64,000 nt of DNA, from the NCBI GenBank assembly GCA_039602395.1, contig JBCNJP010000019.1, positions 7,332,997 to 7,396,996 on the forward strand. The letters are read 5' to 3'. Below, in pieces: positions 47,776 through 60,344 of the stretch; within the stretch, counting starts at the first letter, position 1; each line of letters opens with the position of its first letter. Origin of the DNA: Deinandra increscens subsp. villosa (lineage: Eukaryota; Streptophyta; Magnoliopsida; Asterales; Asteraceae). Under the pieces are notes generated by a model, which did not search any database, had not been told where the DNA came from, and saw only the letters and a program-made list of their open reading frames with translations. The position numbers and the translations under genes are program-made.

Positions 47776-49138
47776 TCCTTAACCGAAAGCACATTGTAAC
47801 TTGGAAGAATAAATGAAATCGGAGAGTTTCAGCCCATTCAACCTATTTCTTGTAGCCCATCTTTTCTATTTGCAGGCTTGTAGCCCAAATCAACCTCCTT
47901 ACCCGGATATTGTAAACAGGTTACACGAGTCTTAAATATTAGGCCCATAAGTCCAATATGGCCCTCTTTACTTTTCACTTTTTTGCCCTCGTATCTTTGG
48001 ACTTTGGTTGCTGGGCTAAAGTGATGTCCTGAAATGAAACTTTGTTCTTTCGTCATGTAAGCCTAGAGATGTCATGCTTAATTGTTTATTTCTATTTAGA
48101 CTTATTTATATTCATATGAGAGCGAATAAGGTGGCTATATATAAAAACTGTTTATGAGACTAGCCACTTGCCAAAAAAACGTTTACGAAACAAAAAATAT
48201 AGTTTTTAAAAACTAACTCCGTTTTCATTCAAATTTATATTGGGTGTTCAGACTTCAGAATGAATAAATAAAGACTGCAAATTTAATTATTAAAAAAAAT
48301 AACATACACAAGGTATATGAAAAAATCAGATTTAACAATATATAAAATAGGGTAAGAAAAAATAAATAATAAGAGTTGTCATGTCTTGATCGGCTAGAAA
48401 CATATTAAACTAGAAGCTCATAGTTGTGAGCATGGTCATGTCCCAAGTCCTCACGGAAATGAGGCATGGTGTTCTACGATATGAGAGGGCTCAACCTACC
48501 TCTCACACAGCGCATACCCTATACCTCTATCATGAAACAAATATTAAACGTTTTTGTTAGGTATGTTTATAATACGTTGAAACTTTCATGAAGTCTAATT
48601 TATTAAAAACAAACATTTACTTTTCGCATAGTATTTTAATAGTGTTTGGTTACGATGACAACTTTCAAACTAACTACCCGAACATTCAACTTATCAAACA
48701 CATCACATAACTCAATCAAACTTTCAACTTAACCAGTGATATATTACCTTATCGAATTCCCTCTTTACAAACCCATAAAACAGTGTTCATAATATGAGCA
48801 TGTTATCTTCATAAAATTCATCAAACCTATACACTAGTGTCATGTATAAAGGCTAAACCATGACTCAATCGTTCCCTCGGTGTATGTAGGTCGTTAATCG
48901 TTTTGAGAAATGTTTAACCCTACCCCTCATAAACGTATGACACTTCACCGCCCAATACTATGGTGATTCATTCTCGCGACCCTTGTAACAACTAACCCAA
49001 CCGGCCAGTCGATCAACAACATCCAAGAGAAAAATAATGCACCTAACCCTTGTTCAATAAATCAGATATGCATGTTTATAAACTTCTTTTGGTTATTGCC
49101 AACCATTTGTTACTAGTCAAATCCATTAATAGTGTATG
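47776..49138. other. Intergenic DNA with no gene
   Basis: Spacer; the ORF at 47838-48056 (minus) has no family features. A GC-richer stretch at 48395-48540 could be a repeat fragment. Nothing else was identified. Confidence 0.45.
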
Positions 49139-49146
49139 CAAGACCT

Positions 49147-49978
49147 CAGTGGCGGAACCAGAACGTATTAACAGGAGGGTCACAATATAAACTTGTTTTT
49201 TCTACTCAAAAGTGTACTAATGGTTCATCATTGCCCGTCAAACAAAACCTGTTACCGTTTATAGTCACGCGGTTTTAAAAAAGTGTGAGACGCACAAGGA
49301 TGATAAGATCGAGAGTCGCGGTGTGAAGTGCAAAGCGCACCGCTTTACATACATTTGGCACAAAGTATTTATATAAACATTTTATATTTCTTACCAATTT
49401 CTATCATTAAATTTAAATAAAAATTGGTTCTGTATATGGTTAAAAATCATAAAATATATAGTTAAAGAAATAAACTACATGTTGCATAAATATATAAATT
49501 TAGTTTTGGTAATAAATATACCAACTTTATTAAAATATTAGAAGTTTAAAATATAAAAATTAAAGTCAGAAAACACAAAACTTAATAAGTAAAAATCACA
49601 CTTATTAAATATAAGAAGAAGAAATATTTAATTAAAAATCGAGAGATGATATAAATGCTCGCTGTACGGCTTTTAATTTAATTTATTTTTTGAAAATAAA
49701 AGAAACACTATTTTGTCATATTTGTCTTCCCAATAAAGCTGTTCTTTTCATTTCTTCTTCTCAAAAGATCATCTTCTTCATCTAGCTCCGATCGGCGACC
49801 AAAAATATTCCGGCCACACTATTTTTACTCTTTTATTTTCATCTCACCATCAATATGACAACAATTTGAGAGGGTCAAGTTATAAAAAAAGACGACGAAG
49901 ATCGTACTCGTATTAAAGAAGTCTGAGCTCACCGGAGGGTCAATGGACCCTCTTGACCCTCCTGTAGTTCCGCCCCTG
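49147..49978. mobile_element. Non-autonomous hAT element, 832 bp
   Basis: Ends CAGTGGCGGAACCAG and TAGTTCCGCCCCTG. The exact 8-bp duplication CAAGACCT is at 49139-49146 and 49979-49986. Next to each end are GGAGGGTCA and TGACCCTCC words that extend the inverted repeat. The interior contains a GCGCACCGCTTT-type palindrome near 49336-49346 and no transposase motif. Confidence 0.9.
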
Positions 49979-49986
49979 CAAGACCT

Positions 49987-50700
49987 AATCACCACACTTT
50001 TATACACATAACTAACCCTAAACTCTTTAGAAACCTGGCTACTTATTATGATAAAACTCATATGCTTTAATTTTCAAATTTTTTACGGTTTTTTTAATTT
50101 TCACTTGAATCAACGTGTCGGGTTTTCCTTTTAACTGCAAATATTATTCTACTATACTATCCCACTTTATGTCTCGGATGAGACTTGAATCTAGCATTAA
50201 AAAAAAGGGTTATATACCTTTACCATTAGACTAAGTTAATGGTTATAACATCTTAGGCTCTGAAAATCACTATCCGGATCGATGTGAAATGTACGTAAAA
50301 CATGTTTTACACATCTATCACCCTTTAAAAAATCTTTAAGACTTGCACGTTAATCAACCCAAAACTATTAAAAACGTTATAAATGGGAGTTTAAATCTCA
50401 CCTCACCTCAAACGTGGATTTTGTTTACCAACTATATTCCACTTTCATTCGAGTAGTTTATGCACGTTTACTTCAGTTTGCACGTTTCAATTCAGTAGCA
50501 TATGTCCACGTTATATTATGCTTGCATTTAGTAGAAATATCAGGCCACAAGTTTAGCAGTTCATGTCTTCCTTTTTTCTTTAGATTAAATGTGTATTCAC
50601 TCTGTTGGGAAGAGAACTGAAAATTTGCAGCAATTCTTACTTACTTTTACAATTTTAGCTTTGTTTTTTATTTTTATTCAGAGACCGCTAACTTGAATCT
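49987..50700. other. Intergenic DNA with no gene
   Basis: AT-rich spacer leading into a retrotransposon-like segment. The part after about 50400 could be an LTR, but no clear LTR ends were found. Confidence 0.4.
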
Positions 50701-51345
50701 GGTTACATCATTTGGTGCTTTCATTCTCGGTCTCATCCTCAACCATGTTGCCTCGTCGTGAACCACTGAGCGAAATCAGGGGTACAATCAATGCAGCAAC
50801 AATGGCCACCGATTCTCCCAAAGAAGCTATCAGCAAAACCAAGGCAGTTCAGAGCCATCAAGCAAAGAAATCTTGGATTTTCTGAAGGAGCCGAGGAAGG
50901 ACGATGAGGTTAGAGACAAGAATTTAAAGCCTTAGTTAAACAGGTAGGTCAGCTGGTAAAAAAGTAGCTAACTTGAGGAAAGATCTAGGAAAGCTTCCAA
51001 GTGACAGTCATCAACCTGTCTCATCAAAGGTCACGCTGAGGATCAAAGAACACAAGGAGTGATACGTCCCGGGTATCCGACCCGACCCGACCCGTATTCT
51101 AACTCCAAACCCATATGGTTGTTAGATTGAGTCAAACTTGGAAAGCAAGTGTGGAAGTTATCTTCCACGTAATGCATGAAGCCACTTTCCCATGTTCCCA
51201 TTTAGCTAAATGTTAGGAATTGTAATTGTTTTGCTATTTAAGTATTTGTTTTAGATTGAATAAGAAATAATGAAGAAGATGAGAAAATTGCTCCATCTGT
51301 TTCTGTTTCTAATTTGGCTGCAAGTTACTTCCTCCGTTCAGGTTT
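50701..51345 (+). mobile_element. Gypsy-like LTR retrotransposon remnant
   Basis: TTTGGTGCTTTCATTC (50711-50726) is typical of the junction after a plant gypsy LTR. About 20 bases on, an ATG (50745) starts a 46-codon gag-like leader (MLPRREPLSEIRGT), stopping at 50885. Further charged, Lys/Glu-rich fragments follow out of frame. At 51240-51300 an LTR-end-like passage (GAATAAGAAATAATGAAGAAG) appears. All of gag-pol is missing, so this is a deletion derivative. Confidence 0.42.
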
Positions 51346-52385
51346 AGTTCGTATTTAATTTCCATTTCGTTATTTCGTTTACTTATTCCGTTTATATCAA
51401 GGAGTGTACACATTGGTGTGGTTAGTATATCTGAAGATGGGGAAGAAAGTGACGTGGAGGAAGATGATGAATTTAACAAGTAAAAGGATTCACATTTGAT
51501 CCCCAATTTGAAATATATAGGTATGTTCGGGCGATAATAATCGTTCCAACTTATAGGAAATTGGCTCGGGTTAAAGTGGTTAATTGGGTTAAATTATTTT
51601 TAGTTCGGGTTGAACGGTGATTTGTTCCACAAATCCATGGTTATAGGGATTCATGGTAATGAAGTTTTATAAAATTTAGAGTAAATTATTATTTTGCTCC
51701 CTGTGGTTTGATATTTTAAACCATTTCTCTCCAAAATAATTTTTTTACATATCATACCCCCAACGTTTAAATTTGTTAACAATTTCAGTCCATTTATCAT
51801 AATCCATCCAATCCAGCCGTTAAACTAAGTCATGTGTACCTCATGTGAGGGGCATTTCTATCATTTTACTCACTCCCACCGAATAAGTAAAAAAACCTAG
51901 CCTTTTTTCCCTATTTGGCCCCCAACAATCTCCTTCACCTTAATAATTCAAAGAGGAATTCCAATTCAAATATTGATTTGAAAGTAATTTGGGTACTTGG
52001 GAATTGAACCGTGAACAAGTTGGATGGAATTGCAGAGAAAAATAAGGATTTACGAGTAGGTTTGGTGTCGCGGTTAAAGCATTGAAGGGTTGTCACCATC
52101 GCACCACCATCTTTTCCTCCGCCGCCCACCAATTCAACACCACCCCTTCGCCACCCACTCTTCAAATCCATCTCTTTCGTATCACCACCGTAAAGAAACC
52201 TTATCAATCTAGTGTTACACCCGGTTGCTAATAAACGATATGCTCAAGGTCAGAAGTCAGAAAGGGGAAAGGATATATGCAAACTGCATAAACTATTGAA
52301 GATCACTTCCAAAACTCCTTCGGTTTATATTTATTCATTTAATTTAGAACGAAAAACTCACAAAACGAAATGCAGCGTACAAGAC
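51346..52385. other. Repeat-like intergenic DNA with no gene
   Basis: Around 51660-51850 the words TTTTGCTCCCTGTGGTTTGA and CCGTTAAACTAAGTCATGTG are of a kind seen at the ends of plant Mutator-like or similar repeats. A CACCACC-rich stretch (52095-52190) codes nothing recognisable. 52210-52385 is the 3' untranslated tail of the minus-strand LINE fragment. Confidence 0.4.
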
Positions 52386-53732
52386 TCAAGTAACCACGCA
52401 GGGGAGGCGAGCAACAAGTTGCGCCGCCAACCTTTTTTGAGTAGCAAACCCTAGACGTATGAAAATAACATTCTTTAATCTAGAGGTTACGATATTCCCA
52501 TACATGACCTTTTGGATCCGACGCAACATGATAGCCGCCGCCGATTCGAGATGCCCAAATGTATCAAAAGCGAAGGGAACAAACACATGTTGATTTTCGA
52601 TGCACGCTTTCTCGTGTTTGTTCACCTTCCCGACCGCTGCTTTAGACGCCGCCTGGCCCGCCACGAAGGTACTGGGCATCAGCCCCACAAGGGGAGAGAC
52701 CCCTGTTAGATCGACACAGGCATGCTTCCCATTCTGCCACCCAAAAACAAGTATGTCAGCAGGCCTGAGGGTTGAGCGCCCATCCAAGGGGTCAGACAGA
52801 AAGTTAACAGGAGCTTCCTTCCTGGCCGAGATACCAGCCCGCCGGAAAATGTCAAACAGAACGTCCCGAACCATATCATGTCGATATTTAAACCCCGGGA
52901 GCTCTTTGCAGTGGACAACGTGCTCCCCAAACGAATCCATACACGCCTTGTTGCAGACGGGGCATTTTTCATCCACGGGGAACAGAGGGACCATAAGGCG
53001 ATACTTGAGAATTGTCCGATATTCGACGGGCGACATGTCTTGCCCCAGCCCGTCGATAGGGAGAGCATGGAGGAAATCTTGCGCATGTGGTTGTCGTAGG
53101 CATTCCCAAACGGCCTTTTGCCTGACTGTCATCTCATAGGTGGCTTCCATCTCGAGCAAGGTTTTACCAAAGAGGGCATTCGCCAAAACGTGTTGAGCTT
53201 TTGGTGGGGCGGTGTCCTTATTAGTGAAACCGCTCAGATCAAAGCCCGGAATTATATCATGGAGACCAGCCAGAGCATTCTCATAGTCAGGACCCATACC
53301 ACAAGCCCCACTCTCTCGAAGAATATGGTCTTGCAGTGCCCAAGATTGGGCACGTGAGGCCACAAAGGCATACGACGTCGCCTCGACCGCCGAGTAGACC
53401 CCGAGTCCCCCATACCGAATCGGCAAAGAAGCGAGCCGCCATTGCAAGTCCCCAAAGAAGGGACCCCCACACACAACAATATCCTCAATGGCCGACCGCA
53501 AATCCTTATCAAACCCAGCCGCAGCCGCCATCATGTGAGTGGGGGGACATGTTCTAAGGCCAAAGAAAAGCTTGGCGACACCCAAGCACGAACGAAGCAG
53601 AAGGAGTTCGCACTGCGGGTCGCCAAGCGCGGGGAGGAGGCGCATAAGATCAGCAGCAGTTGACGCTCTCCTCGCAGCCAACCCTTGGATAAACTGGCCA
53701 TCGCAACTAACAGCCCCCCATTGAAGATATAA
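52386..53732 (-). mobile_element. C-terminal part of a non-LTR retrotransposon with zinc knuckle and endonuclease-like domain
   Basis: A GC-rich frame, open without a stop for 448 codons, has no ATG at its head. It begins within what looks like the RT thumb region (WGAVSCDGQFIQGLAARRAS), so it is a 5'-truncated copy. The order is: thumb-like helices (LLLLRSCLGVAKLFFGLRTC; VVCGGPFFGDLQWRLASLP); a CCHC knuckle CPVCNKACMDSFGEHVVHC; RHDMVRDVLFDIFRRAG; then RPADILVFGWQNGKHACVDL. The last resembles the PD-(D/E)XK restriction-like endonuclease placed after a CCHC knuckle in R2/NeSL/Dualen-type LINEs. I recall similar proteins in plant databases but cannot check. Composition is clearly GC-richer than the surroundings. 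It lies 300 bp upstream of the adenosine kinase ATG, in the opposite orientation. No target duplication was found. Confidence 0.7.
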
Positions 53733-54035
53733 CTAATGAATCGAAATGTTTTTGTTTGAAAGGAACAGAATGAGAGATTGCATCTAAAGAGAATTGAATT
53801 ACACGGTCCGATGGTAAAATATAAAAGGGGTAGGAGTAAATTGGTTGAAAATGACATTTATAACAGGGTTGGTGAGAGGCCGACATTTTAGATTTTACCA
53901 ACCCCAAACCAATCCCCAACTTCCATTATAAAACCCCCCACTCCCCCTCATCTTTTCTTCGTCTCGCTCCTCACTCAGATCTTGCACACATTATACGCTC
54001 CCTCCTAAAACCCTTATTTCTTGCTGCTATCTATA
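53733..54035 (+). promoter_or_regulatory. Adenosine kinase promoter and 5' leader
   Basis: A TATA box (TATAAAA, 53937-53943) sits 93 bases before the ATG, followed by a C-rich and CT-rich leader (CCCCTCATC, CTTCGTCTCGC). The whole space between the LINE fragment and the start codon is only 303 bases, so the proximal promoter is compact, or more distant elements lie across the insertion. Confidence 0.6.
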
Positions 54036-57000
54036 ATGGCCGATTACGAAGGAGTGTTGTTGGGCATGGGAAACCCCCTGCTCGACATTTCAGCCGTAGT
54101 CGACGAAGATTTCCTCACCAAGTAAACCTCACTCTCCGCGATCTTTCTCACTTTTATGCTTTAACTTTACTGTAGAAATGACGTGATTCTTCCGATCTGA
54201 CTTATTTCCGTTCTGATCTGGAATTAATTTTGTTCCTATGTCCGTTTAGCATGAGATCTAATGTTAATTCATACTTTGATCTTGTAGATTTGAACTTTAA
54301 AACCGCTGATTTCATATATTTTTGATGATATAGGTCATCTTTTGTTCTTGTGGTTTTAGATCTAGGATTCTTACTCTTTTAAGAATGTAGCAGCATATAT
54401 AGGAGTTGCAAGTTAGCTTAATCCAAGTTTGAATTGCATTTTGTATGACGCGCCCAAATCCTGCACGAATATAGAATTCTAAATCGATTCAATACCTATA
54501 TTTGTATAATAAAATCTCAGTACCCTGTTTTTTGTTGTTTTCTGGTATCCAACTGTATTAATTTGGAACAGAGGTGGCAAGCAAGATTAAGTTCCTTGCT
54601 TAAAGTGCAATCTGTTAGGTCGTGGTAAGAGCAAAAGATAGTTTATATGGAGGTTAATCTTTTTAATTGTCTATAATGAAAGTTTATAAGAAGGTTAATC
54701 ATTTTAATTTCCAATTTGTAGACTAAATTTTTATTTCCCTCTAACCTCTCTTTGAAATTTTAGGTACGATATCAAGTTGAACAATGCTATCCTTGCCGAA
54801 GACAAGCATTTGCCTATGTAAGTGTTTTTCACCTCAATTCTTCACATTGACAACATTATCCTTGTGCATTGTAGAAACCATTTGAATTAACACTAGGTGA
54901 TATATCTTTGAACACAATTATAGTTACGGATAATCATTTTGATTTGCCTGGATGTGATTTATTATGACATTTCTGATCATAATTATTATGGATTCTAATT
55001 GGATCCCTATTAATAGCTTTTATAATATGTGAGTAATTAAGGATGGTCACCTTGATATTTCTGGACATGATTTATTATGACATTTCGATTCAGAACTTTC
55101 TTGTAACACCCTAACAAGGCACATTGGTTTATAAGTATTTCATAATTTTATGTCCTCATGTTGCTTGTATCTTGTTATTTGTTATGTTATTGCTTTTGAT
55201 CTTATCTTGGTTTGGCCTCTTCTTCAGGTACGAAGAAATGTCTTCTAAATATACTGTCGAGTACATTGCTGGAGGTGATTATATTCTTAATTCGAGTATA
55301 TATGTATAAAAGCCAAACTGTTTATGGTACCTGGTTTTAATTTTAAGATTTTATTGTAGGTGCTACTCAAAATTCAATCCGAGTTGCCCAGGTAACTAGC
55401 TGGATGATTTCTTTTTCATTTGAGTTTATGTATATAAAAATACTAATTTGCCCTTTCTATGGTGGTCTTCAGTGGATGCTTCAAATCCCGGGTGCAACAA
55501 GTTATATGGGCTGTGTTGGGAAGGACAAGTATGGGGAGGAGATGACAAAGAACTCAAAAAGTGCCGGTGTTAATGTACTTATCTTCTTTCTTTTGTTTTG
55601 CTTGGAGTATTTTAGTCTGTTTGGATTTGTGTTTTTAAATTGATTACCTGATAGTTACAATAATCATTTTAGTGTTTGGTAAACAAGTTTGGATTCTGAT
55701 TATATTATCATTTAGGGGTCACATAGTTTTGGTGCTTTTGGGCAATCATTTTCATACTAGTTTCATTAAAACTGATTATTAAAGGGTAATCTAAATACCG
55801 AATCACATTTTATTACAACATTCAAGAACTTTTTCTCCCATTTTACAATCATTCAGAGGAATGTTATTTTTGGTTGCATAAAATATGTAATAATTTTAAT
55901 TAATCATAGCTCTTAAACATTGAAACACCATCTTCTACTGTTTGTTTTGTTACAGCTGATCATCTGATTATGATTATTCAAGTTATGTTCAAATCACACA
56001 TCCAAACACACACTAGTTCTTTTGTTACTTGTGATCGAGTTACATGTTTTTCTAATGATGCTGTTTTTTAGGTGCACTATTATGAGGATGAAACCGCACC
56101 AACAGGTACATGTGCTGTGTGTGTTGTTGGTGGCGAGAGGTTAGTAAATCTATTTTCACCCCAAATATGTTTCTCAACTTTGTCAAATATTATTGTTTTA
56201 TACTTTTATGGAAACATTTTCTTAACTAAAAAAGTGTTTGGTTCTTCAAAGAACACATACTCCATGCTTCCATGTTGCCTAAGACCTATCATGGCATTAT
56301 ATTCTTATCCACTTGCTTGTGTGATTTTCTTGAAAGATTCACAAAATTTTTAATCAAACCAAGATTTTATTTTCCTTATATGTGCGTGAATGCTTATAAA
56401 TCTCATCAGTTTGAAGTAGTTTTACAAAGATTCTTGCTTTTACCAGGTCACTTATTGCCAACCTGTCTGCTGCTAACTGCTACAAGTCAGAGCACTTAAA
56501 GCGTCCGGAGAATTGGGCCCTCGGTACTGATTCCTGACTTAGGTTTTTAAGATTCTTGTGTCCCCATAGCAATTTTCAGCTTGCTAAGGTTAACCGTTTT
56601 ATGACAGTTGAAAAGGCAAAGTACATCTATATTGCTGGCTTTTTCCTCACGGTGTCTCCTGAATCAATTCAGCTGGTAGCTGAGCATGCTGCTGCAACCA
56701 ACAAGGTAATAATGAAGTTAGTGAATTCTAAATTGTCATTTGGTTTTGCAATGGGGATCACTATGGGTATGAGATTGAGAACATGATGGAATGGGAATGG
56801 GAATGGGAATGGGTATGGATTTCTAAACCTAAACCTAGAATAATTTAGGTAGATTTGGAGGATACCTGATTTTATGCTTGTCAACCCCATTTCTTCAAAC
56901 CCATACCTTTAAACCAAATGTACTAAAAAACTATCAAACCGATACCTTTAAACCGAACAACCTCCTAAGTATCTTATATTTGTTCTGATTTTCTTAAAAC

Positions 57001-57720
57001 ATGCAGGTTTTCACAATGAACCTATCTGCACCATTCATTTGCGAATTCTTCAAGGATGTTCAAGAGAAAGCCCTACCGTGAGTTAAATCTGTTGCCCAAT
57101 CAAGTTTTGTCGCACCCCGGAAATTTCTTATTCTCTTTGTATTTTAATTGATATGCAGATATGTGGATTATGTTTTTGGAAATGAAACTGAAGCAATAAC
57201 ATTCTCAAAGGTTCATGGTTGGGAGGTAAGAACTGTTTGGTGGTTCAACACAATATGTTACTTTATACGATAAAAAACATTTATTAAAATACATTTTTTT
57301 CATCTTTCAGACTGATAATGTAGAGGAGATTGCAATCAAGATCTCTCAATTGCCAAAAGCATCCGGGACCCACAAGAGAATCACTGTGATCACTCAAGGT
57401 GCTGATCCGGTTGTAGTTGCCCAGGATGGGAAAGTTACAACATACCCTGTAATCTTCTTGCCAAAGGAGAAGCTCGTTGACACCAATGGAGCAGGTTTGC
57501 ACAGTTCAATGATTTTTCTTTAATGAGCAAATAGAAAAATATATATTGTTTTTAATATATGTATAATTTGTGTTCAGGTGATGCATTTGTTGGGGGATTT
57601 TTGTCGCAATTGGTTCTTGAGAAGCCGATTGAGGAATGTGTGAGAGCTGGGTGCTATGCATCCAATGTGATCATCCAAAGATCAGGCTGCACTTACCCAG
57701 AGAAGCCAGCTTATAACTAG
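54036..57720 (+). CDS. ADK: Adenosine kinase
   Basis: Phosphorylates adenosine to AMP with ATP; in plants it also salvages adenosine from the methyl cycle and converts cytokinin ribosides to nucleotides. Twelve exons join in frame: 54036-54121, 54764-54817, 55228-55274, 55360-55391, 55473-55574, 56072-56139, 56447-56523, 56608-56705, 57007-57077, 57159-57225, 57311-57494 and 57578-57720, giving 342 residues, the usual plant length. PfkB-family features: GMGNPLLDIS near the N-terminus, GGATQNSIRVAQWML, GCVGKDKYGEEM, and the C-terminal signature DTNGAGDAFVGGF containing the catalytic Asp. The protein is collinear with plant ADKs throughout. Intron 8 contains a GGGAAT repeat (about 56790-56812). 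AATAAA near 57977 may serve polyadenylation. Confidence 0.97.
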
Positions 57721-59784
57721 ATTTGACGGTACCAGAGTTTCAGAATCTATCTCCCAGTCCAATTTTTGTTGTGCCATTTTCTACTGGGTTTCACTATCAA
57801 TATTGTTGTGCTATTTTGCATTTTTATTAGCCTCCTAAACCAAATTAGCTGGTGAAAATTGAGGTTTACTATTCATGTTTACCTTATTTTTTGCTTCAGT
57901 TTGATTTCAATTGCTGTATGTTTTTAAGACATGACTTGTGTGGGTTTTGGCCTTGCAATATACGTTTACAGTGATTAATAAATTTTGTTGTAACTTCTTT
58001 GCACGAGATAACGAGTGGCTTGACTGGTTGATTCTGATCAGCTTTCTACCACATCTTTTTAAATGCATATATCTTCCTATTCTAATAAATGATTACAATT
58101 GTTGACACATGTCAACACCAGATTCATTCTCACAAAATTTTTCTCTCCCAAATCTACTTTCTAATTAATTCTTTTAGATTGGAAATTATATCCTATTTTA
58201 TAATTAATTATAATATATTTATATTTATTTATATTATGAAACTATGCCAACCTTATATTAATTTTTATCTTATTTTTATTATTATTTTTTATAGACATTA
58301 TTATTTTCATTTTAATAAATATATAAAAAAACTTATAAAATACCAATAAAAACTTAGAGTACTCAAAAACTTATTTAGTGTGTTTTCAAATATAATTGAG
58401 CAAATCATATTTAATACTTTAATTAATGAATACCTAATATTATTTTATGGATTCAATCAACATTGTGGATGATACTTTTTATAAAGAAATTCATCAACGG
58501 CAAAAATCATGTTCATAAGATCCAATATTAAATAATTTCTACTATATCAAATGATCCATGTTCATCCAATTTGAGAATTTTAAACACGATGACTAATTCA
58601 ATTATAAGTTTCCTAATGTATACCAATATAACATTTTTTTATTGATATAACATTATAATATTGATTATAACTCAGATTTTATATGTGTTCATTATAATCT
58701 TGATCAAACTTTATACTCACCTAACTTTCTACTTAAAGTCTCAAGTTTGTCAAATCATAAATTAACGTTAGTTGCTATTCAGGGTCAGATTGTTTTTTTT
58801 ACAATCATTTTTGTACGTTGCATTTTTCAAATATACAAGTAGAGACGGGGGCTCTAAATATTGTTTTTTGATAAAGAGGGTAAAGTCACCAATACCATAT
58901 CATGAATTATAACTTTATCTTTTTATTTAATGTAATGTAATACATTATTCCGGTATTAAGAAGAGTATGCAATTATCAACTATATATATATTTAATGATT
59001 CAACCCGTATAACATACGGGTTCTATCCTAGTATAATATATATATATACGCTTCTGTTATGTGCGCCACCAGCCCACCAACCATTGTAAACGATCATAAG
59101 TATTAAAAGTTTTAAGATTAAGTTGCACAAATATAACAGATATGAGCCTTGGTTGCTCCTTAATGATTATCTTTTAGATAAGAGGTTGTTGAAAAAAGCA
59201 ATTTACTAAATAATAATCAAGTTTTATAAGGTTATACAATATGCTCTACCAAACCCGTTGTGGGTTGAAATCACGTAGCAACCATGGCGTCAAACACCAC
59301 CCCCACGGCCCCACCTGCATGGGTGGGTGGGAGCCACGAGTGTGAAATGGGTGTGGTGTGTGCTTCATCAAATCACATGATGCCAACCTTTTTTTATTTA
59401 AATTAATAAAAAATAACATAACTCATATAACATAAAACTCATTGTTTACGTGACAAATCTACACAACCAAACCCACACAGGGTGTAATACCTCATGTCCT
59501 AATGATTAATTTAGATCAAATTAAAATACTAAATATTAAATAGTAATCACTGTTTATATATATATATATATATTTTGTTTTAATTAAAAAAAATTAACAT
59601 GTATAAAAAGTTATATAATATTAAAACATGCATAGTAAGTTCATATAAGATTAAACCAGCTCTGATACACCGCTGAGTCAAATTGACGTTAAAAAAAATA
59701 ACTAAAACAACGGAGTATCAGGACTAGTTACCCTGGACCTATCCACCGTTCCAAGTTCGAGTCTCATAACGAGGGAACCCAGGA
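57721..59784. other. ADK 3' flank and AT-rich spacer
   Basis: First 250-300 bases are the likely ADK 3' untranslated region. The rest is very AT-rich. At 59270-59390 a GC-richer foldback-like segment (CACCACCCCCACGGCCCCACC opposite GGTGGGTGGGAG and GTGTGGTGTG) might be a MITE. A Helitron-like end is listed separately. 59700-59784 is repeat-like sequence continuing at 60345-60470, with a tRNA B-box-like AGTTCGAGTCTC. Confidence 0.45.
59002..59032 (+). mobile_element. Possible Helitron 3' terminus
   Basis: A perfect 9-bp stem, AACCCGTAT then ATACGGGTT with a 3-base loop (59002-59022), is followed five bases later by CTAG (59028-59031) and T. This is the Helitron 3' architecture of hairpin, short gap, CTRR and T. 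No TC-starting 5' end was located. Confidence 0.42.
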
Positions 59785-59792
59785 GCGCCCAC

Positions 59793-60336
59793 TAGGGGTG
59801 TTCAAAAATATCCGAGTCCGAATCCGTATCCGAATTATCCGAAATTCCGTATCCGAATTTTCCGAAAATTTCGGATATCCGGAATTTCGGATATCCGAAA
59901 CTCGGATATCCGAAAATTCGGACTTGGACTTGGACAAGAATTTACAAAATTTTCGGAAGTTTCGGATACCCGGTATCCGAAAATTTAAATAAATTAAAAT
60001 AAATTTTATATTAAAAAAATAAGGAATTATTGAATACTTGGACTATGTTTATTTGTTTTGTCGTTTTTTAGGTCGAACTTATGTTTATTTGTATTTGAAG
60101 ACTTGGAATATGTTTATTTGTTTTGTCGTTTTGTCGTTTTTTTTTTGTTAAATTGTGGTTTTTAAAAAAAAACAGGATTTTCGGATATCCGTTTTAACTA
60201 TCCGAGTCCAGTCCGAAATTTCGGATATCCGAAATTTCGGACTTGGACTTGGACAACGAAAACTGATATCCGAAATTTTCGGATACCCGAAATTCGGATA
60301 TCCGAAATTCCGGGTATCCGGTTTTGAACACCCCTA
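59793..60336. mobile_element. Palindrome-rich non-autonomous hAT element, 544 bp
   Basis: Ends TAGGGGTGTTCAAA and TTTTGAACACCCCTA. The exact 8-bp duplication GCGCCCAC is at 59785-59792 and 60337-60344. About 190 bases at the left end and 150 at the right are almost wholly variants of TTTCGGATATCCGAAA, present in both orientations and over ten times. The middle is AT-rich and non-coding. The ORFs seen across it (Arg/Ile/Ser/Glu repeats) are translations of the palindrome array and are not genes. Confidence 0.9.
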
Positions 60337-60344
60337 GCGCCCAC

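Noticed and set aside
51935..52207. 90-codon Gly-rich minus-strand ORF
   Set aside because: Arises from a CACCACC-rich repeat-like stretch; no domain and no homologous frame recognised.
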